NCBI RefSeq assembly: GCF_900104695.1
Contig: NZ_FNSW01000001.1
Coordinates: 496,001-560,000 of the forward strand
Reading direction: 5' to 3'
From: Paenibacillus sp. GP183
GTDB taxonomy: Bacteria > Bacillota > Bacilli > Paenibacillales > NBRC-103111
Length of the DNA stretch: 64,000 nucleotides
Every line of letters begins with the position of its first letter. Within the stretch, counting starts at the first letter, position 1. Below the pieces are notes generated by a model. The model was not told where the DNA came from and ran no database searches. It saw only the letters and a list, made by a program, of their open reading frames with translations. Positions 44,912 through 55,016 of this stretch are shown piece after piece. The position numbers were made by a program, and so were the translations under genes.

Positions 44912-47900
44912 ATGGGCAGTTTAGCCGAGAAAAGGAATCGATTTGAGCTGTTGATGCAGCAAGCGCAGATTCCTTCCGACATCGTACAGCCTTATTTTGC
45001 GGAGGGCTATCTGGATCAGGTCGTATGCAGCCGCACCAATCGCGAGTGGACCTTCCATCTGGTTAAAAGCGACCTGGTTCCACAGGATATTTACCGCTTG
45101 TTTTGCAGCAGGGTGAAGGAGAAATTTGCCCATATCGCAGAGGTACAATTTACTTTCAGCTTTGCAGCGGCGGAGACTTCGACACTCGTTGAGGAGTACT
45201 GGAGTTTATTTTTGGAATGGCTGCAAAAAGAAGCCCCGACGATCAATGGCTGGATGAGCAAGGCGAAAGTCGAAGCTAAAGGCAATGACTTGACGATTGT
45301 TTTCCTCGATCAAATCGGGATGGAACAAGCCAAGAAGAAAAATATCGATCAATTTGTACGGACTTATTATCAAACTTATTTTCAAATTCAGCTTCGGGTA
45401 TCTTATAAAGTGAGTGAATCGAACGAGGAAGAATACGAGAACTTTCAGAACATGATCGTTCAGGAAGTTAAGACGGTAACCCAGGAAATGATGCTGTCCA
45501 TTACTCAGGAGGACGCGACATCTTCCTTGCCGGATCCCAACGCTCGGCTCATGATGGGCTATGAGATCAAGGATCAAGCTGTTTCCATGCAGGATATTAA
45601 AGAAGAAGAGAAGAAGGTCACTGTGCAGGGAACGGTGTTTGGCTTGGATGTGAAGGAGCTGCGAAACGGGAGTACCTTGTTTACTTTTAATCTGACGGAT
45701 TTCTCTGATTCGCTTGCCATGAAGGCTTTTGCCAAAACCAAGGAAGATGTGAAGATTCTCAGTCTGCTGGCCGACGGAAAATGGATCAAAGCAAGAGGCA
45801 AGGTAGAATTTGATCGTTTTATGCAAATCCCTGAGCTCGTGATGATCCCAAATGATATCAATGAAATCATGCCGCCCAAGGGTCGGAGCGATGACGTCGA
45901 AGAGAAACGAGTGGAGTTTCACCTACATACGACCATGAGCACGATGGACGGCATTACGCCGGTCGATCAATATATCAAGATGGCTGCCAAATGGGGACAT
46001 AAGGCCATTGCCATAACCGACCACAGCGGTGTGCAGTCTTTTCCGGATGCGGGCAAAGCCGCCAAGAAACACGGCATCAAAGTCATTTACGGGGTAGAAG
46101 CCAATGTAGTTAACGACTCCGTGCCCATAGTTCTGAATCCGGCACCTCTGGATTTAAAGCAGGCAGCATATGTTATTTTTGATATTGAGACGACTGGACT
46201 CTCGGTTACGAACAACTTGATCATTGAAATCGGCGGGGTCAAAATGCAGGACGGCAAAGAAATCGACCGGTTTTCGACGTTCATTGATCCTCATGTTAAA
46301 ATCCCTTACAACATTCAACAGCTGACCAACATCACGGATGATATGGTTCGTGGGGCTCCCGAGCTCGCAGACAAGCTTCCTGAGTTTGTCGAGTTTGTGG
46401 GGGACTGTGTGCTGGTAGCGCACAATGCCAGATTTGATATGGGCTTCATACAAGCCAATTTAAAAAGAATGGGACTTCCGGAGCTGAGTAATCCGGTGCT
46501 CGATACACTGGAGCTGGCACGCTTTCTTTTCCCATCGATGAAAAATCATCGACTGAATACACTTTCGGACAAATTCAAGGTTAGTTTGGAAAATCATCAC
46601 CGGGCGATTGACGACTCTATTGCGCTTGGTTTTATTCTCTATCATTTAATCAGTGAGGCTTCTGATAGACATATCGTGTCGCTAGACAGGCTGAATGATC
46701 AAGTAGGTAAGGATTTGACCAATCAAAGGCCGTTTCATTGCTGTATTTATGCCCTTAATGCCACAGGCAAGACGAATCTGTTTAAACTGATTTCACTTTC
46801 ACACACCGAGTATTTTCATAGAGTTGCCTGCATTCCCAAAAGCAAGCTGATCGAGCTTCGCGAAGGACTTCTGGTTGCCTCGGGCTGTGAGCGCGGCGAG
46901 TTTTATGAAGCCGTCCTTAACAAGTCTATGGAGGAAGCAGAGCAGGTGGCCGAATTCTATGACGTGCTGGAAATCCAGCCGGTCAGTTACAATATGCATT
47001 TGGTAGACAAAGGCTTTGTTGGAAGTCGTGCGGATTTGGAAAATGTCGTTAAAAGCATTTGCGAGATTGGATTTAAACAAGGCAAACCGGTAATCGCAAC
47101 AGGCAATGCCCACTACTTGCACCCTAGGGATAAAGTATCCAGGGATATTACCATTCACGGGATTACAGGATTTAGTCCCCTTAAAGATATGAAGAAGCCG
47201 GATGCTCATTTTCGAACGACGAAAGAGATGCTCGAGGAGTTCAAATTTCTGGGCGATGCCAAAGCGCGCGAGGTGGTGGTTCAAGCTACCAATGAGCTGG
47301 CTGACCAGTTTGAGGAAATCCAGCTTTTTCCGGATAAGCTTTTCACTCCCATAATTGAGGGTGCCGACGACGAGATCCGTGAAACCTGCTATCGGACCGC
47401 CAAAGTCATCTACGGAGAAGAACTACCTGATGTGATTACAGCGAGACTTGAAAAAGAACTCACTCCAATTATCAAATTCGGTTTTTCCGCTAACTATCTG
47501 ATTTCCGAGAGGTTAGTTAAAAAGTCAAATGCTGACGGTTATCTGGTAGGCTCGAGGGGTTCCGTAGGCTCTTCCGTGGTTGCCATGATGCTGGGTATAT
47601 CCGAGGTTAATCCGCTTCCGCCGCATTATATTTGTTCTTCCTGCAAGCACAGCGAATGGTTTTTGGATGGCAGTGTCCCAAGCGGATTCGATTTGCCGGA
47701 TAAGGCATGCCCGAGCTGCGGAGGTCTGCTCAGAGGCGATGGACATGATATTCCGTTTGAAACCTTTCTGGGCTTTAAAGGGGACAAGGTTCCCGATATT
47801 GACCTCAACTTTTCAGGTGAATATCAGCCGATTGCACACAACTACACAAAGGTGCTTTTTAGTGAAAAAAATGTATTTCGTGCTGGGACGATTGGTACCG

Positions 47901-49216
47901 TAGCCGATAAAACCGCCTATGGCTTCGTGAAAAAATATGAAGAAGAGCAAGGCAAGCATTGGCGTGGAGCAGAGCTTAGCCGATTAGCCAGTGGCTGTAC
48001 GGGTGTGAAGCGCAGTACGGGTCAGCATCCAGGAGGTATCGTTGTCGTACCCGACTATATGGATATCGACGACATTACACCCGTACAATTCCCTGCGGAT
48101 GATACGAGCTCGGAATGGAAAACGACACATTTTGATTATCACGCCTTCGATGCCAATTTGCTTAAGCTCGATATTCTCGGTCATGACGATCCGACGATGA
48201 TGCGTATGCTTCAGGATCTCACAGGGATAGACCCAACTGCCATCCCGATGAACGATAAAAAAGTGATGAGCATCTTTAATTCAACCGAAGCCATCGGTGT
48301 TAAACCGGAGCATATCCGCTCGCCTGTAGCGACCTATGGCATCCCGGAAATGGGGACCAAATTCGTGCGGCAGATGCTGCAGGAAACGCAGCCGAGTTCA
48401 TTTGCCGACTTGCTGCAGATTTCCGGCTTGTCCCACGGGACAGGCGTTTGGCTCGGCAACGCGCAGGAGCTGATCCGCAAATCGATTTGCAGCATTAAGA
48501 CAGTTATCGGCTGCCGTGATGATATCATGCTGTATTTGATCTACAAGGCGGGCATGGATGCGGGGCTGGCTTTTAAAATTACGGAGAGCGTGCGTAAAGG
48601 CAAAGGCTTGACGGATGAATGGAAAGAAGAGATGAAGCGGTGCAATGTTCCGGCTTGGTACATTGAATCTTGCGAACGCATTGAGTACATGTTCCCTAAA
48701 GCTCATGCTGCAGCTTATGTTATTTCGGCCGTGCGTACCGCTTACTTCAAGGTCTACCATCCAATCGCATTCTATGCGACCTACTTTACCGTTCGGGCGC
48801 AGGATTTTGATTTGAACATCCTTTGCCAAGGCTATGAGGCCATCTTCAAGAAGCTGGTCGAGATTGAGGAAAAGGGCTTTCAAGCGCTGCCTAAGGAAAA
48901 AGCCATGATTTCCATTTTGGAAATGGCATTGGAGATGACTTCGCGGGGGTTCAGCTTTAAGCCGATTGATTTGTATCGTTCCCATTCCACGCGCTTCATC
49001 ATCGAAGACACCTCCTTGATCCCGCCGTTTTCGGCCATGTCGGGAATTGGCGAGAACGCGGCGAAGCAGATTGCGGCCGCCAAGGAAAGCGGGGATTTCT
49101 TGTCGATCGAGGACTTCCAAACCCGCTCCAAAGCTTCCAAAACGATTGTGGAAATTTTGACCTCCATGGGCTGTTTCCGCGGGCTTCCGGAGTCCAATCA
49201 GCTTTCTCTGTTCTAA
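44912..49216 (+). CDS. polC: PolC, replicative DNA polymerase III alpha subunit with proofreading
   Basis: 1434 residues, normal for the Gram-positive polymerase. In order: N-terminal domain; OB fold (about 230-320); PHP domain beginning FHLHTTMSTMDG (near 336) and interrupted by the DEDD exonuclease with FDIETTGLSVTNN (near 423); Cys4 zinc ribbon CSSC...CPSCGG (about 907-935); polymerase palm with PDIDLNFSGEYQ (near 961); and a helix-hairpin-helix tail. ATG 44912 follows GGGGAGG by six bases; the in-frame TTG 44894 overlaps that site. Confidence 0.97.
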   Translation: MGSLAEKRNRFELLMQQAQIPSDIVQPYFAEGYLDQVVCSRTNREWTFHLVKSDLVPQDIYRLFCSRVKEKFAHIAEVQFTFSFAAAETSTLVEEYWSLFLEWLQKEAPTINGWMSKAKVEAKGNDLTIVFLDQIGMEQAKKKNIDQFVRTYYQTYFQIQLRVSYKVSESNEEEYENFQNMIVQEVKTVTQEMMLSITQEDATSSLPDPNARLMMGYEIKDQAVSMQDIKEEEKKVTVQGTVFGLDVKELRNGSTLFTFNLTDFSDSLAMKAFAKTKEDVKILSLLADGKWIKARGKVEFDRFMQIPELVMIPNDINEIMPPKGRSDDVEEKRVEFHLHTTMSTMDGITPVDQYIKMAAKWGHKAIAITDHSGVQSFPDAGKAAKKHGIKVIYGVEANVVNDSVPIVLNPAPLDLKQAAYVIFDIETTGLSVTNNLIIEIGGVKMQDGKEIDRFSTFIDPHVKIPYNIQQLTNITDDMVRGAPELADKLPEFVEFVGDCVLVAHNARFDMGFIQANLKRMGLPELSNPVLDTLELARFLFPSMKNHRLNTLSDKFKVSLENHHRAIDDSIALGFILYHLISEASDRHIVSLDRLNDQVGKDLTNQRPFHCCIYALNATGKTNLFKLISLSHTEYFHRVACIPKSKLIELREGLLVASGCERGEFYEAVLNKSMEEAEQVAEFYDVLEIQPVSYNMHLVDKGFVGSRADLENVVKSICEIGFKQGKPVIATGNAHYLHPRDKVSRDITIHGITGFSPLKDMKKPDAHFRTTKEMLEEFKFLGDAKAREVVVQATNELADQFEEIQLFPDKLFTPIIEGADDEIRETCYRTAKVIYGEELPDVITARLEKELTPIIKFGFSANYLISERLVKKSNADGYLVGSRGSVGSSVVAMMLGISEVNPLPPHYICSSCKHSEWFLDGSVPSGFDLPDKACPSCGGLLRGDGHDIPFETFLGFKGDKVPDIDLNFSGEYQPIAHNYTKVLFSEKNVFRAGTIGTVADKTAYGFVKKYEEEQGKHWRGAELSRLASGCTGVKRSTGQHPGGIVVVPDYMDIDDITPVQFPADDTSSEWKTTHFDYHAFDANLLKLDILGHDDPTMMRMLQDLTGIDPTAIPMNDKKVMSIFNSTEAIGVKPEHIRSPVATYGIPEMGTKFVRQMLQETQPSSFADLLQISGLSHGTGVWLGNAQELIRKSICSIKTVIGCRDDIMLYLIYKAGMDAGLAFKITESVRKGKGLTDEWKEEMKRCNVPAWYIESCERIEYMFPKAHAAAYVISAVRTAYFKVYHPIAFYATYFTVRAQDFDLNILCQGYEAIFKKLVEIEEKGFQALPKEKAMISILEMALEMTSRGFSFKPIDLYRSHSTRFIIEDTSLIPPFSAMSGIGENAAKQIAAAKESGDFLSIEDFQTRSKASKTIVEILTSMGCFRGLPESNQLSLF

Positions 49217-49249
49217 CTCATTTCTAGGCTATGGCGGCGGTTTTAGCTA

Positions 49250-49279
49250 TTGTAAACCTTAATATGGTTATGGTATAAT
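49250..49279 (+). promoter_or_regulatory. Sigma-A promoter of the rimP-nusA-infB operon
   Basis: TTGTAA (49250-49255), 18-bp spacer, TATAAT (49274-49279) preceded by TGG (extended -10). Transcription should begin near 49286, leaving a leader of about 255 nt. Confidence 0.75.
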
Positions 49280-49318
49280 TTTTATTGGCAATAATGAGGA
49301 TATCAGCTTATGTACTTG

Positions 49319-49338
49319 AGAGTGGGGAAACCCACTCT
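49319..49338 (+). promoter_or_regulatory. GAAA-tetraloop hairpin in the rimP leader
   Basis: AGAGTGGG (49319-49326), GAAA loop, CCCACTCT (49331-49338): eight perfect pairs closed by a GNRA tetraloop. Followed by TTACATTTTG, not a good U-tract. Confidence 0.6.
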
Positions 49339-49371
49339 TTACATTTTGATATGGGACTTTTTGGTATATAC

Positions 49372-49521
49372 CTCAGCTTATGCTTGCTGAGCAAGTTTTC
49401 TATGAAACCTCAGCTAATGCTTACGAAGTAAGTTTTCTTCGAAAACTCAGTTGATGCTTACGAAGTAAGTTTTCTACGAAAACTCAGCTAATGCTTACGA
49501 AGTAAGCTTTCTACGAAAACT
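49372..49521 (+). repeat. Four tandem hairpin units upstream of rimP
   Basis: Units begin at CAGCTTATGC 49374, CAGCTAATGC 49411, CAGTTGATGC 49448 and CAGCTAATGC 49485, period 37 bp. Each has two stems: CTTAC-GAA-GTAAG and AGTTTTC-TAC-GAAAACT. Unit 1 has CTTGC-TGA-GCAAG instead, so both strands of that stem changed together. Unit 2 has loop TTC; unit 4 has a T-to-C change in the second stem. The last stem ends two bases before GAGGAGG (49524-49530). Apart from the promoter and tetraloop hairpin, the array fills the 325-bp gap between polC and rimP. Confidence 0.93.
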
Positions 49522-49541
49522 TTGAGGAGGGCCAGTCAAGG

Positions 49542-50006
49542 GTGATCACACAAGAACAAATTAAATCCACAATTGAAAATATGCTGGGTTCGTTCATGGA
49601 GCAAAATGCTTTTGAGCTCGTGGATGTGGAATATGTCAAAGAAGGCAGTAACTGGTTCCTTCGCGTCTATGTGGACAAAGAGGGCGGCATTGATATAGAT
49701 GATTGCAGCCGAGTCAGCGAATTCCTGAGCGTCCAGCTTGATGAGAAAGACCCGATCCCTGATGCCTATTTTCTTGAGGTTTCATCACCAGGAGCCGAAC
49801 GTCCGTTGAAGAAGCCTCAGGATTATTTCAATGCTTTGAATCACCATGTATTTATTACGACATACGAGCCGATTGACGGCGCTAAGGAATTTGAAGGACT
49901 GCTGGTTTCCTTTGATGGAGAATCGCTTACGGTTCAAGCCGGCAAGAAAGAAAGCAGCATTCCGTTAGCCAAAGTAGCCAGTGCCAGATTGGCGATCGTA
50001 TTTTAA
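49542..50006 (+). CDS. rimP: RimP, 30S ribosome maturation factor
   Basis: 154 residues. RimP assists late 30S assembly around S12. The motif VDKEGGIDIDDCSRVSEFLS and the following YFLEVSSPGAERPLKK are the family signatures; a small SH3-like domain ends the protein. Start is GTG 49542, after GAGGAGG and eleven bases. First gene of the rimP-nusA-infB operon, preceded by a repeat array. Confidence 0.95.
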   Translation: MITQEQIKSTIENMLGSFMEQNAFELVDVEYVKEGSNWFLRVYVDKEGGIDIDDCSRVSEFLSVQLDEKDPIPDAYFLEVSSPGAERPLKKPQDYFNALNHHVFITTYEPIDGAKEFEGLLVSFDGESLTVQAGKKESSIPLAKVASARLAIVF

Positions 50007-50040
50007 ATTTGTCACGATTGAAAGGGGGAACTCCAAGCAA

Positions 50041-51138
50041 ATGAATATGGATTTTATCGAAGCTCTGTCGGAAATTGAAAGAGAGAAGGGCATCTCGAAG
50101 GAACTGTTAATCGACGCTATTGAAGCTGCCATGATTTCCAGTTACAAAAGGAATTTCAATACAGCCCAAAACGTGCGTGTGGACATTAACCGCCAAACTG
50201 GACTAATCAAAGTTTATGCTCGCAAGACGGTGACAGAGGAAGTTCTTGATGTAAGAATGGAAATATCGGTCGAGGCTGCGCGTGAAATCAACTCCAATTA
50301 TCAGTTGGATGATATCGTCGAAATTGAAGTAACGCCTCGCGATTTTGGACGTATTGCCGCCCAAACGGCAAAGCAGGTGGTTACCCAGCGTATTCGCGAG
50401 GCGGAAAGAGGCTTGATTTATAACGCCTTTATCGATAAAGAAGAGGATATTGTAACTGGCATACTCCAGCGTCAGGACCAACGCAATATTTATGTGGATT
50501 TAGGTAAAGTCGAGGCTGTTCTGCCTCTAGGCGAATTGATGCCAACCGATAAATTCAAACAAGGTGACCGCATCAAGGCATACATTACCAAAGTCGAGAA
50601 TACGACGAAGGGGCCGCAGATTATTTTATCCCGGACACATCCTGGTTTGCTCAAACGGCTGTTCGAGCTGGAAGTACCGGAGATTTTTGACGGTGTTGTG
50701 GAAATTCGTTCTGTTGCGCGCGAAGCCGGATTTCGTTCGAAGATTGCGGTACATTCCAGAAATGCCGAGGTCGATCCGGTAGGATCCTGTGTGGGTCCCA
50801 AAGGAATGCGGGTGCAAACGATTGTAAGTGAGCTTCGCGGCGAAAAGATCGATATCGTGCGCTGGATGGAGCATGTCGAGGATTATGTGGCCAATGCGCT
50901 CAGCCCTTCTAAAGTGATCGAAGTGCAGGTGTTCGAGAACGAGAAGATGGCCCGCGTCATCGTGCCGGATTATCAGCTTTCTCTGGCGATCGGCATCAAG
51001 GGACAAAACGCCCGATTGGCTGCAAAGCTGACCGGTTGGAAAATAGACATTAAGAGTGAAACGCAAGCCGAACAAGAATACGGCAGAACCAAAACTTATG
51101 CCGAAGAAATGCATCAAGATTCCATTACGATTGACTAA
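50041..51138 (+). CDS. nusA: NusA, transcription termination/antitermination factor
   Basis: 365 residues, the Gram-positive length without the acidic C-terminal repeats of E. coli. Order: N-terminal RNA polymerase-binding domain (1-125), S1 (about 135-200) and two KH domains ([18 protein letters not shown], then [19 protein letters not shown]). It controls pausing and rho-independent termination. AAAGGGGG lies before ATG 50041; ATG 50047 is an alternative. Confidence 0.96.
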   Translation: MNMDFIEALSEIEREKGISKELLIDAIEAAMISSYKRNFNTAQNVRVDINRQTGLIKVYARKTVTEEVLDVRMEISVEAAREINSNYQLDDIVEIEVTPRDFGRIAAQTAKQVVTQRIREAERGLIYNAFIDKEEDIVTGILQRQDQRNIYVDLGKVEAVLPLGELMPTDKFKQGDRIKAYITKVENTTKGPQIILSRTHPGLLKRLFELEVPEIFDGVVEIRSVAREAGFRSKIAVHSRNAEVDPVGSCVGPKGMRVQTIVSELRGEKIDIVRWMEHVEDYVANALSPSKVIEVQVFENEKMARVIVPDYQLSLAIGIKGQNARLAAKLTGWKIDIKSETQAEQEYGRTKTYAEEMHQDSITID

Positions 51139-51192
51139 TCATTGAATGTTTTTTATGTGAGAAGAGCAAGGAAACCAGAAGAGGTGATTGGG

Positions 51193-51504
51193 ATGAAACA
51201 GAGAAAAGTCCCTCTAAGAAAATGTGTGGCCTGCCAGGAAATGATGCCCAAGCGGGATTTGATCCGTGTCGTCAAAACCCCAGAGGATGAAATACTCATT
51301 GATCTTAAAGGCAAAAAATCCGGTCGCGGCGCTTATCTTTGCGGGAAGGTTTCTTGCTTTAAGCTGGCAAAGAAGAGCAAGGCGCTGGATCGAGCATTGA
51401 AATCACCGGTGAGCGCCAGTATTTATGATCAGCTGGAGCAGGATTTTATCCGCGTGGAAGATGAGTTTATAGCCTCGAAAGAGGAGGCTTCCGATGAAGA
51501 GTAA
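51193..51504 (+). CDS. rnpM: RnpM (YlxR), RNase P modulator
   Basis: 103 residues. The compact YlxR fold is evident in LRKCVACQEMMPKRDLIRVV and GRGAYLCGKVSCFKLAKK. It was recently linked to RNase P RNA binding in Bacillus. ATG 51193 follows GAAGAGGTG by seven bases; the in-frame upstream ATG 51142 would only lengthen it without a site. Four acidic residues end the chain, and it overlaps ylxQ by 11 bp. Confidence 0.93.
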   Translation: MKQRKVPLRKCVACQEMMPKRDLIRVVKTPEDEILIDLKGKKSGRGAYLCGKVSCFKLAKKSKALDRALKSPVSASIYDQLEQDFIRVEDEFIASKEEASDEE

Positions 51505-51820
51505 ATTTTTATCACAGCTGGGGCTCACGATGCGGGCTGGTAAGCTCGTTACCGGAGATGAAGGTGTATTTAAGGCTATTCGCTCGGGTGAAGCGAAGCT
51601 TGTTATTTTAGCGGAAGACGCTTCCGAGAATACGAGCAAAAAGTTTCAGGATAAATGCCAGTTCTACGGTATACCACTCATACAAATGGGCAGTAAAGAG
51701 GAACTAGGCGGAAGCATTGGCAAAGAGATGCGGGTCATCCTCGGCGTTTTGGACGGAGGCTTTGCCCAAATGCTGCAAAAGTGCCAGGTAAACCCTGCGG
51801 AGGTGAAAAGGATTGACTAA
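51494..51820 (+). CDS. ylxQ: YlxQ, L7Ae-family RNA-binding protein
   Basis: 108 residues. An L7Ae/L30e/S12e-type fold with [20 protein letters not shown] and [20 protein letters not shown]. Relatives bind kink-turns; the function of YlxQ itself is uncertain. Its ATG lies inside rnpM with GAGGAGG just before it. It overlaps infB by eight bases. Confidence 0.93.
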   Translation: MKSKFLSQLGLTMRAGKLVTGDEGVFKAIRSGEAKLVILAEDASENTSKKFQDKCQFYGIPLIQMGSKEELGGSIGKEMRVILGVLDGGFAQMLQKCQVNPAEVKRID

Positions 51821-54650
51821 TAAAGAAGAGAATAAAGATAAGCTTCGCGTTTATGAATATGCAAAATCTTTAAATATGAGCAGTAAAGAGATCATCACAA
51901 TCCTGAAGAGATTGAATATCCCCGTCAACAATCACATGAGTGTGATGGAAAATGATGCGGTAGGCAGCGTGGAGAAATTTTTCCGCGACATTAAAGCTAA
52001 TGCAGCAGCCAAGAGAGCAGCTACAGACGGAGGAAAAGTGAATTCAACAACACCCAGTAATAAGCCTGCAACCGCAGCCGCAGCTCCGGCAGCGGAATCC
52101 AATCAAGCAGCAAGACCTGCTGCACCCCAGCAGCAAGCTTCGAGTCCTGTAAGACCAACCGGGTCAAGCCAAGGATCCCAAGGATCTCAAAGTTCTCAAG
52201 GCTCTCAAGGGCAAAGACCTTATAATTCACAATCGTCATCCAGACCCCAACAAGGCGGTCAATATGTGTCCAGTCGTCCGGCTTCTTCCCAGCAGGGCCA
52301 AGGTACTGGTCAGCGTCCGCAAGGTCAAGGCGGACAACGTCCTGGCGGCAGCTCCGGGCAAGGTCAGCGTTCAGGCGGCGAGAACAGGCCTTACAACAAC
52401 CAAGGCCAAGGCGGCGGCAACCGTCCTGCATACGCAGGCAGCAACAGCGGCGGCGGCGCAAGACCTGCCAGCAGCGGAACTCAAGGTCAAGGCGCTGGCA
52501 ATCGTAATACTTCAGGCCAGGCTCCGCGCACTGGCCAAGGCTCCTTCAGTCAAGGCGCCGGCAGCCGTCCGCAAGGCAGCGGAACACCGACTCGCAGCCA
52601 AGGACCGACTCGCTCCTATGATAATAACCGCGGAGGCCAAGGACAAGGCGGCAGACCTGTCATTCAAGAGTCCAAGCCGCTATTTCGTCCAGGTGCGACA
52701 CCTGAGGAAATCGATGATGCAGCAGCAAAGGCAGCAGCTAATTTCAAAAAACCTATAAAACCTCCTCAAAACCGTTTTCAGGACAGCCGTCCTACCGGCG
52801 GTCGAGGTGGCAGCAGCGGCGGCAATCGCGGGAATAACCGCAATAACAGCCGCGGCAAATATCAGCAAGACACCGTCAAAAAAGAAAAAATCGACAACAC
52901 ACCGAAAAAGATTATTGTACGCGGCACGATGACTGTTGGCGAAATGGCCAAACTGCTGCACAAGGATGCTTCTGAAGTCATTAAGAAACTATTATTCTTA
53001 GGTGTTATGGCTACCATCAACCAAGAGCTGGAGATGGAAGCTATACTTCTGATTGCCAGTGAATTTGGCGTCGAGGTAGAAGTGAAAATCAAAGTCGAGG
53101 AAGATAACTTCGAAACCTTCGAAGAAGTCGACAATGAGGCTGACCTCTTGGAGCGTCCGCCGGTCGTTACCATTATGGGTCACGTTGACCATGGTAAAAC
53201 CACATTGCTGGATGCTATCCGTGAAACCAATGTCACCGAGGGTGAAGCGGGTGGAATCACTCAGCATATCGGAGCTTACCAAGTAGATATCAACCAGAAG
53301 AAAATTACATTCCTGGATACACCGGGCCACGAAGCGTTCACCGTAATGCGTGCAAGAGGCGCGCAAGTTACCGACATCACGATTCTGGTCGTAGCCGCGG
53401 ATGATGGAGTTATGCCTCAAACGGTTGAAGCTATCATGCATGCCAAAGCTGCAGGAGTACCTATCATCGTAGCTGTCAATAAAATTGATAAGCCAGGTGC
53501 TAATACCGAGAAGATCAAGCAAGCCCTGACAGAGTATGAGCTTGTACCCGAAGAGTGGGGCGGAGATACGATTTTCGTGGAGCTCTCCGCGAAACAGCGT
53601 ATCGGCATTGAGCACCTGCTGGAAATGATTCTGCTCGTAGCCGAAGTGCAAGAATACAAAGCCAATCCGAACAAACGTGCTAGGGGAACGGTCATTGAAG
53701 CCGAGTTGGATAAAGGCAGAGGACCAGTTGCCCGCATCCTGATTCAACACGGCACACTAAAAGTCGGAGACAGCTTCGTTGCCGGAGTCTGCTTCGGCCG
53801 CGTTAGAGCGATGGTGAACGACAAGGGCAAACGATTGAAGGAAGCCGGTCCTTCCACACCTGTAGAAATTACAGGCTTGACGGAAGTTCCTCAAGCAGGA
53901 GATCCTTTCCTTGCCTTCGAAGATGAGCGTAAAGCAAGAGACATCGCCGACCGACGTGCTATCACCCTTCGTCAATCCGGAATGGGCGCAAATTCTCGCG
54001 TAACGTTGGATGATCTTTACAAGCATATCAAAGAGGGTGAAATCAAAGACCTCAATGTCATCATTAAAGGTGATGTTCAAGGCTCGGTTGAAGCGCTCAA
54101 AGGTTCCTTAGAGAAGATTGAAGTGGAAGGCGTCCGTGTTAAAGTCCTGTTAACAGGAGCTGGAGCCATTACTGAGTCGGATATTATCCTGGCTTCTGCA
54201 TCCAATGCGATCATTATCGGCTTTAATGTTCGACCTGATCCGGCCGTTCAAGCAACCGCAGATCAAGAAAAAGTTGACATTCGCTTACATCGAATTATTT
54301 ATAATGTAATCGAAGAGATAGAGCAAGCTATGAAAGGGATGCTTGATCCCATCTACAAAGAAAACGTCATCGGCCATGCCGAGGTTCGTAATGTATTTAA
54401 AGTCACGGGTTCCGGCACCATTGCAGGCTGTATGATTACTTCAGGTAAAGTAGCCCGCAATGCCGAAGCTCGTTTGATCCGCGGCGGAATTGTCGTCTAT
54501 GAAGGCAAAATTGATTCCCTGAAACGCTTTAAGGATGACGCCAAGGAAGTAGCGCAAGGCTACGAGTGCGGAATTTCTCTTGAGAAGTTCAACGACCTCA
54601 AAGAGGGAGATATTATTGAAGCCTTCATCATGGAAACAGTTGAGAGGTGA
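51813..54650 (+). CDS. infB: Translation initiation factor IF-2
   Basis: 945 residues, against about 716 in B. subtilis. The extra length is a Gly/Gln/Ser/Arg/Asn-rich low-complexity linker at about residues 75-350 with SQG, GQG and RPQG repeats. Around it are the N-terminal IF2_N helix bundle (1-55) and a second one (about 365-415). The G domain has GHVDHGKTT (near 455), DTPGHEAF and NKID; domains II-IV complete the protein. It places initiator tRNA on the ribosome. TTG 51813 follows GGAGGTG. Confidence 0.96.
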   Translation: MTNKEENKDKLRVYEYAKSLNMSSKEIITILKRLNIPVNNHMSVMENDAVGSVEKFFRDIKANAAAKRAATDGGKVNSTTPSNKPATAAAAPAAESNQAARPAAPQQQASSPVRPTGSSQGSQGSQSSQGSQGQRPYNSQSSSRPQQGGQYVSSRPASSQQGQGTGQRPQGQGGQRPGGSSGQGQRSGGENRPYNNQGQGGGNRPAYAGSNSGGGARPASSGTQGQGAGNRNTSGQAPRTGQGSFSQGAGSRPQGSGTPTRSQGPTRSYDNNRGGQGQGGRPVIQESKPLFRPGATPEEIDDAAAKAAANFKKPIKPPQNRFQDSRPTGGRGGSSGGNRGNNRNNSRGKYQQDTVKKEKIDNTPKKIIVRGTMTVGEMAKLLHKDASEVIKKLLFLGVMATINQELEMEAILLIASEFGVEVEVKIKVEEDNFETFEEVDNEADLLERPPVVTIMGHVDHGKTTLLDAIRETNVTEGEAGGITQHIGAYQVDINQKKITFLDTPGHEAFTVMRARGAQVTDITILVVAADDGVMPQTVEAIMHAKAAGVPIIVAVNKIDKPGANTEKIKQALTEYELVPEEWGGDTIFVELSAKQRIGIEHLLEMILLVAEVQEYKANPNKRARGTVIEAELDKGRGPVARILIQHGTLKVGDSFVAGVCFGRVRAMVNDKGKRLKEAGPSTPVEITGLTEVPQAGDPFLAFEDERKARDIADRRAITLRQSGMGANSRVTLDDLYKHIKEGEIKDLNVIIKGDVQGSVEALKGSLEKIEVEGVRVKVLLTGAGAITESDIILASASNAIIIGFNVRPDPAVQATADQEKVDIRLHRIIYNVIEEIEQAMKGMLDPIYKENVIGHAEVRNVFKVTGSGTIAGCMITSGKVARNAEARLIRGGIVVYEGKIDSLKRFKDDAKEVAQGYECGISLEKFNDLKEGDIIEAFIMETVER

Positions 54651-54656
54651 TAACGT

Positions 54657-55016
54657 ATGGCAAGAGTCCGTGTAGGTCGAGTAGGCGAACAGATCAAAAA
54701 AGAGCTGAGCCAAATCGTGCAATCGGAATTAAAAGACCCGCGAATCGGCTTTCTTACCGTGACCGGGGTGGAGATTACTAACGATTTATCAATCGCTAAG
54801 GTTTTCCTTAGCGTCATGGGTACGGACGAGCAGAAGGAAGCGACGCTCAAGGCGCTTTCTTCCGGCTCGGGCTACATCCGCTCCGAGCTTGGCAAGAGGA
54901 TCCGCTTGCGCAAAATTCCCGAGCTGCAGTTCAAATTCGATGCTTCCATCGATTACGGAAGTAAAATTGACAACATTCTTCATCAGTTGGGCAGGGAAGG
55001 GAATTCAGACTCATGA
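54657..55016 (+). CDS. rbfA: RbfA, 30S ribosome-binding factor
   Basis: 119 residues. A KH-type fold with RVGRVGEQIKKELSQIVQSE and LRKIPELQFKFDASIDYG. It helps process the 16S 5' end at low temperature. The ATG lies six bases after infB and the stop overlaps nrnA by four bases. Confidence 0.96.
   Translation: MARVRVGRVGEQIKKELSQIVQSELKDPRIGFLTVTGVEITNDLSIAKVFLSVMGTDEQKEATLKALSSGSGYIRSELGKRIRLRKIPELQFKFDASIDYGSKIDNILHQLGREGNSDS

Noticed and set aside
45206-45922. 238-codon frame on the minus strand of polC
   Set aside because: Same reason; His/Leu/Phe-rich product typical of reversed coding sequence.
48398-49120. 240-codon frame on the minus strand of polC
   Set aside because: Shadow of the polC codon pattern; no ribosome site, no recognisable domain, and polC is clearly intact.
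52264-52758. Second open frame inside infB
   Set aside because: It is open only because of the biased codons of the low-complexity linker; no ribosome site and an Ala/Val/Lys-biased product.
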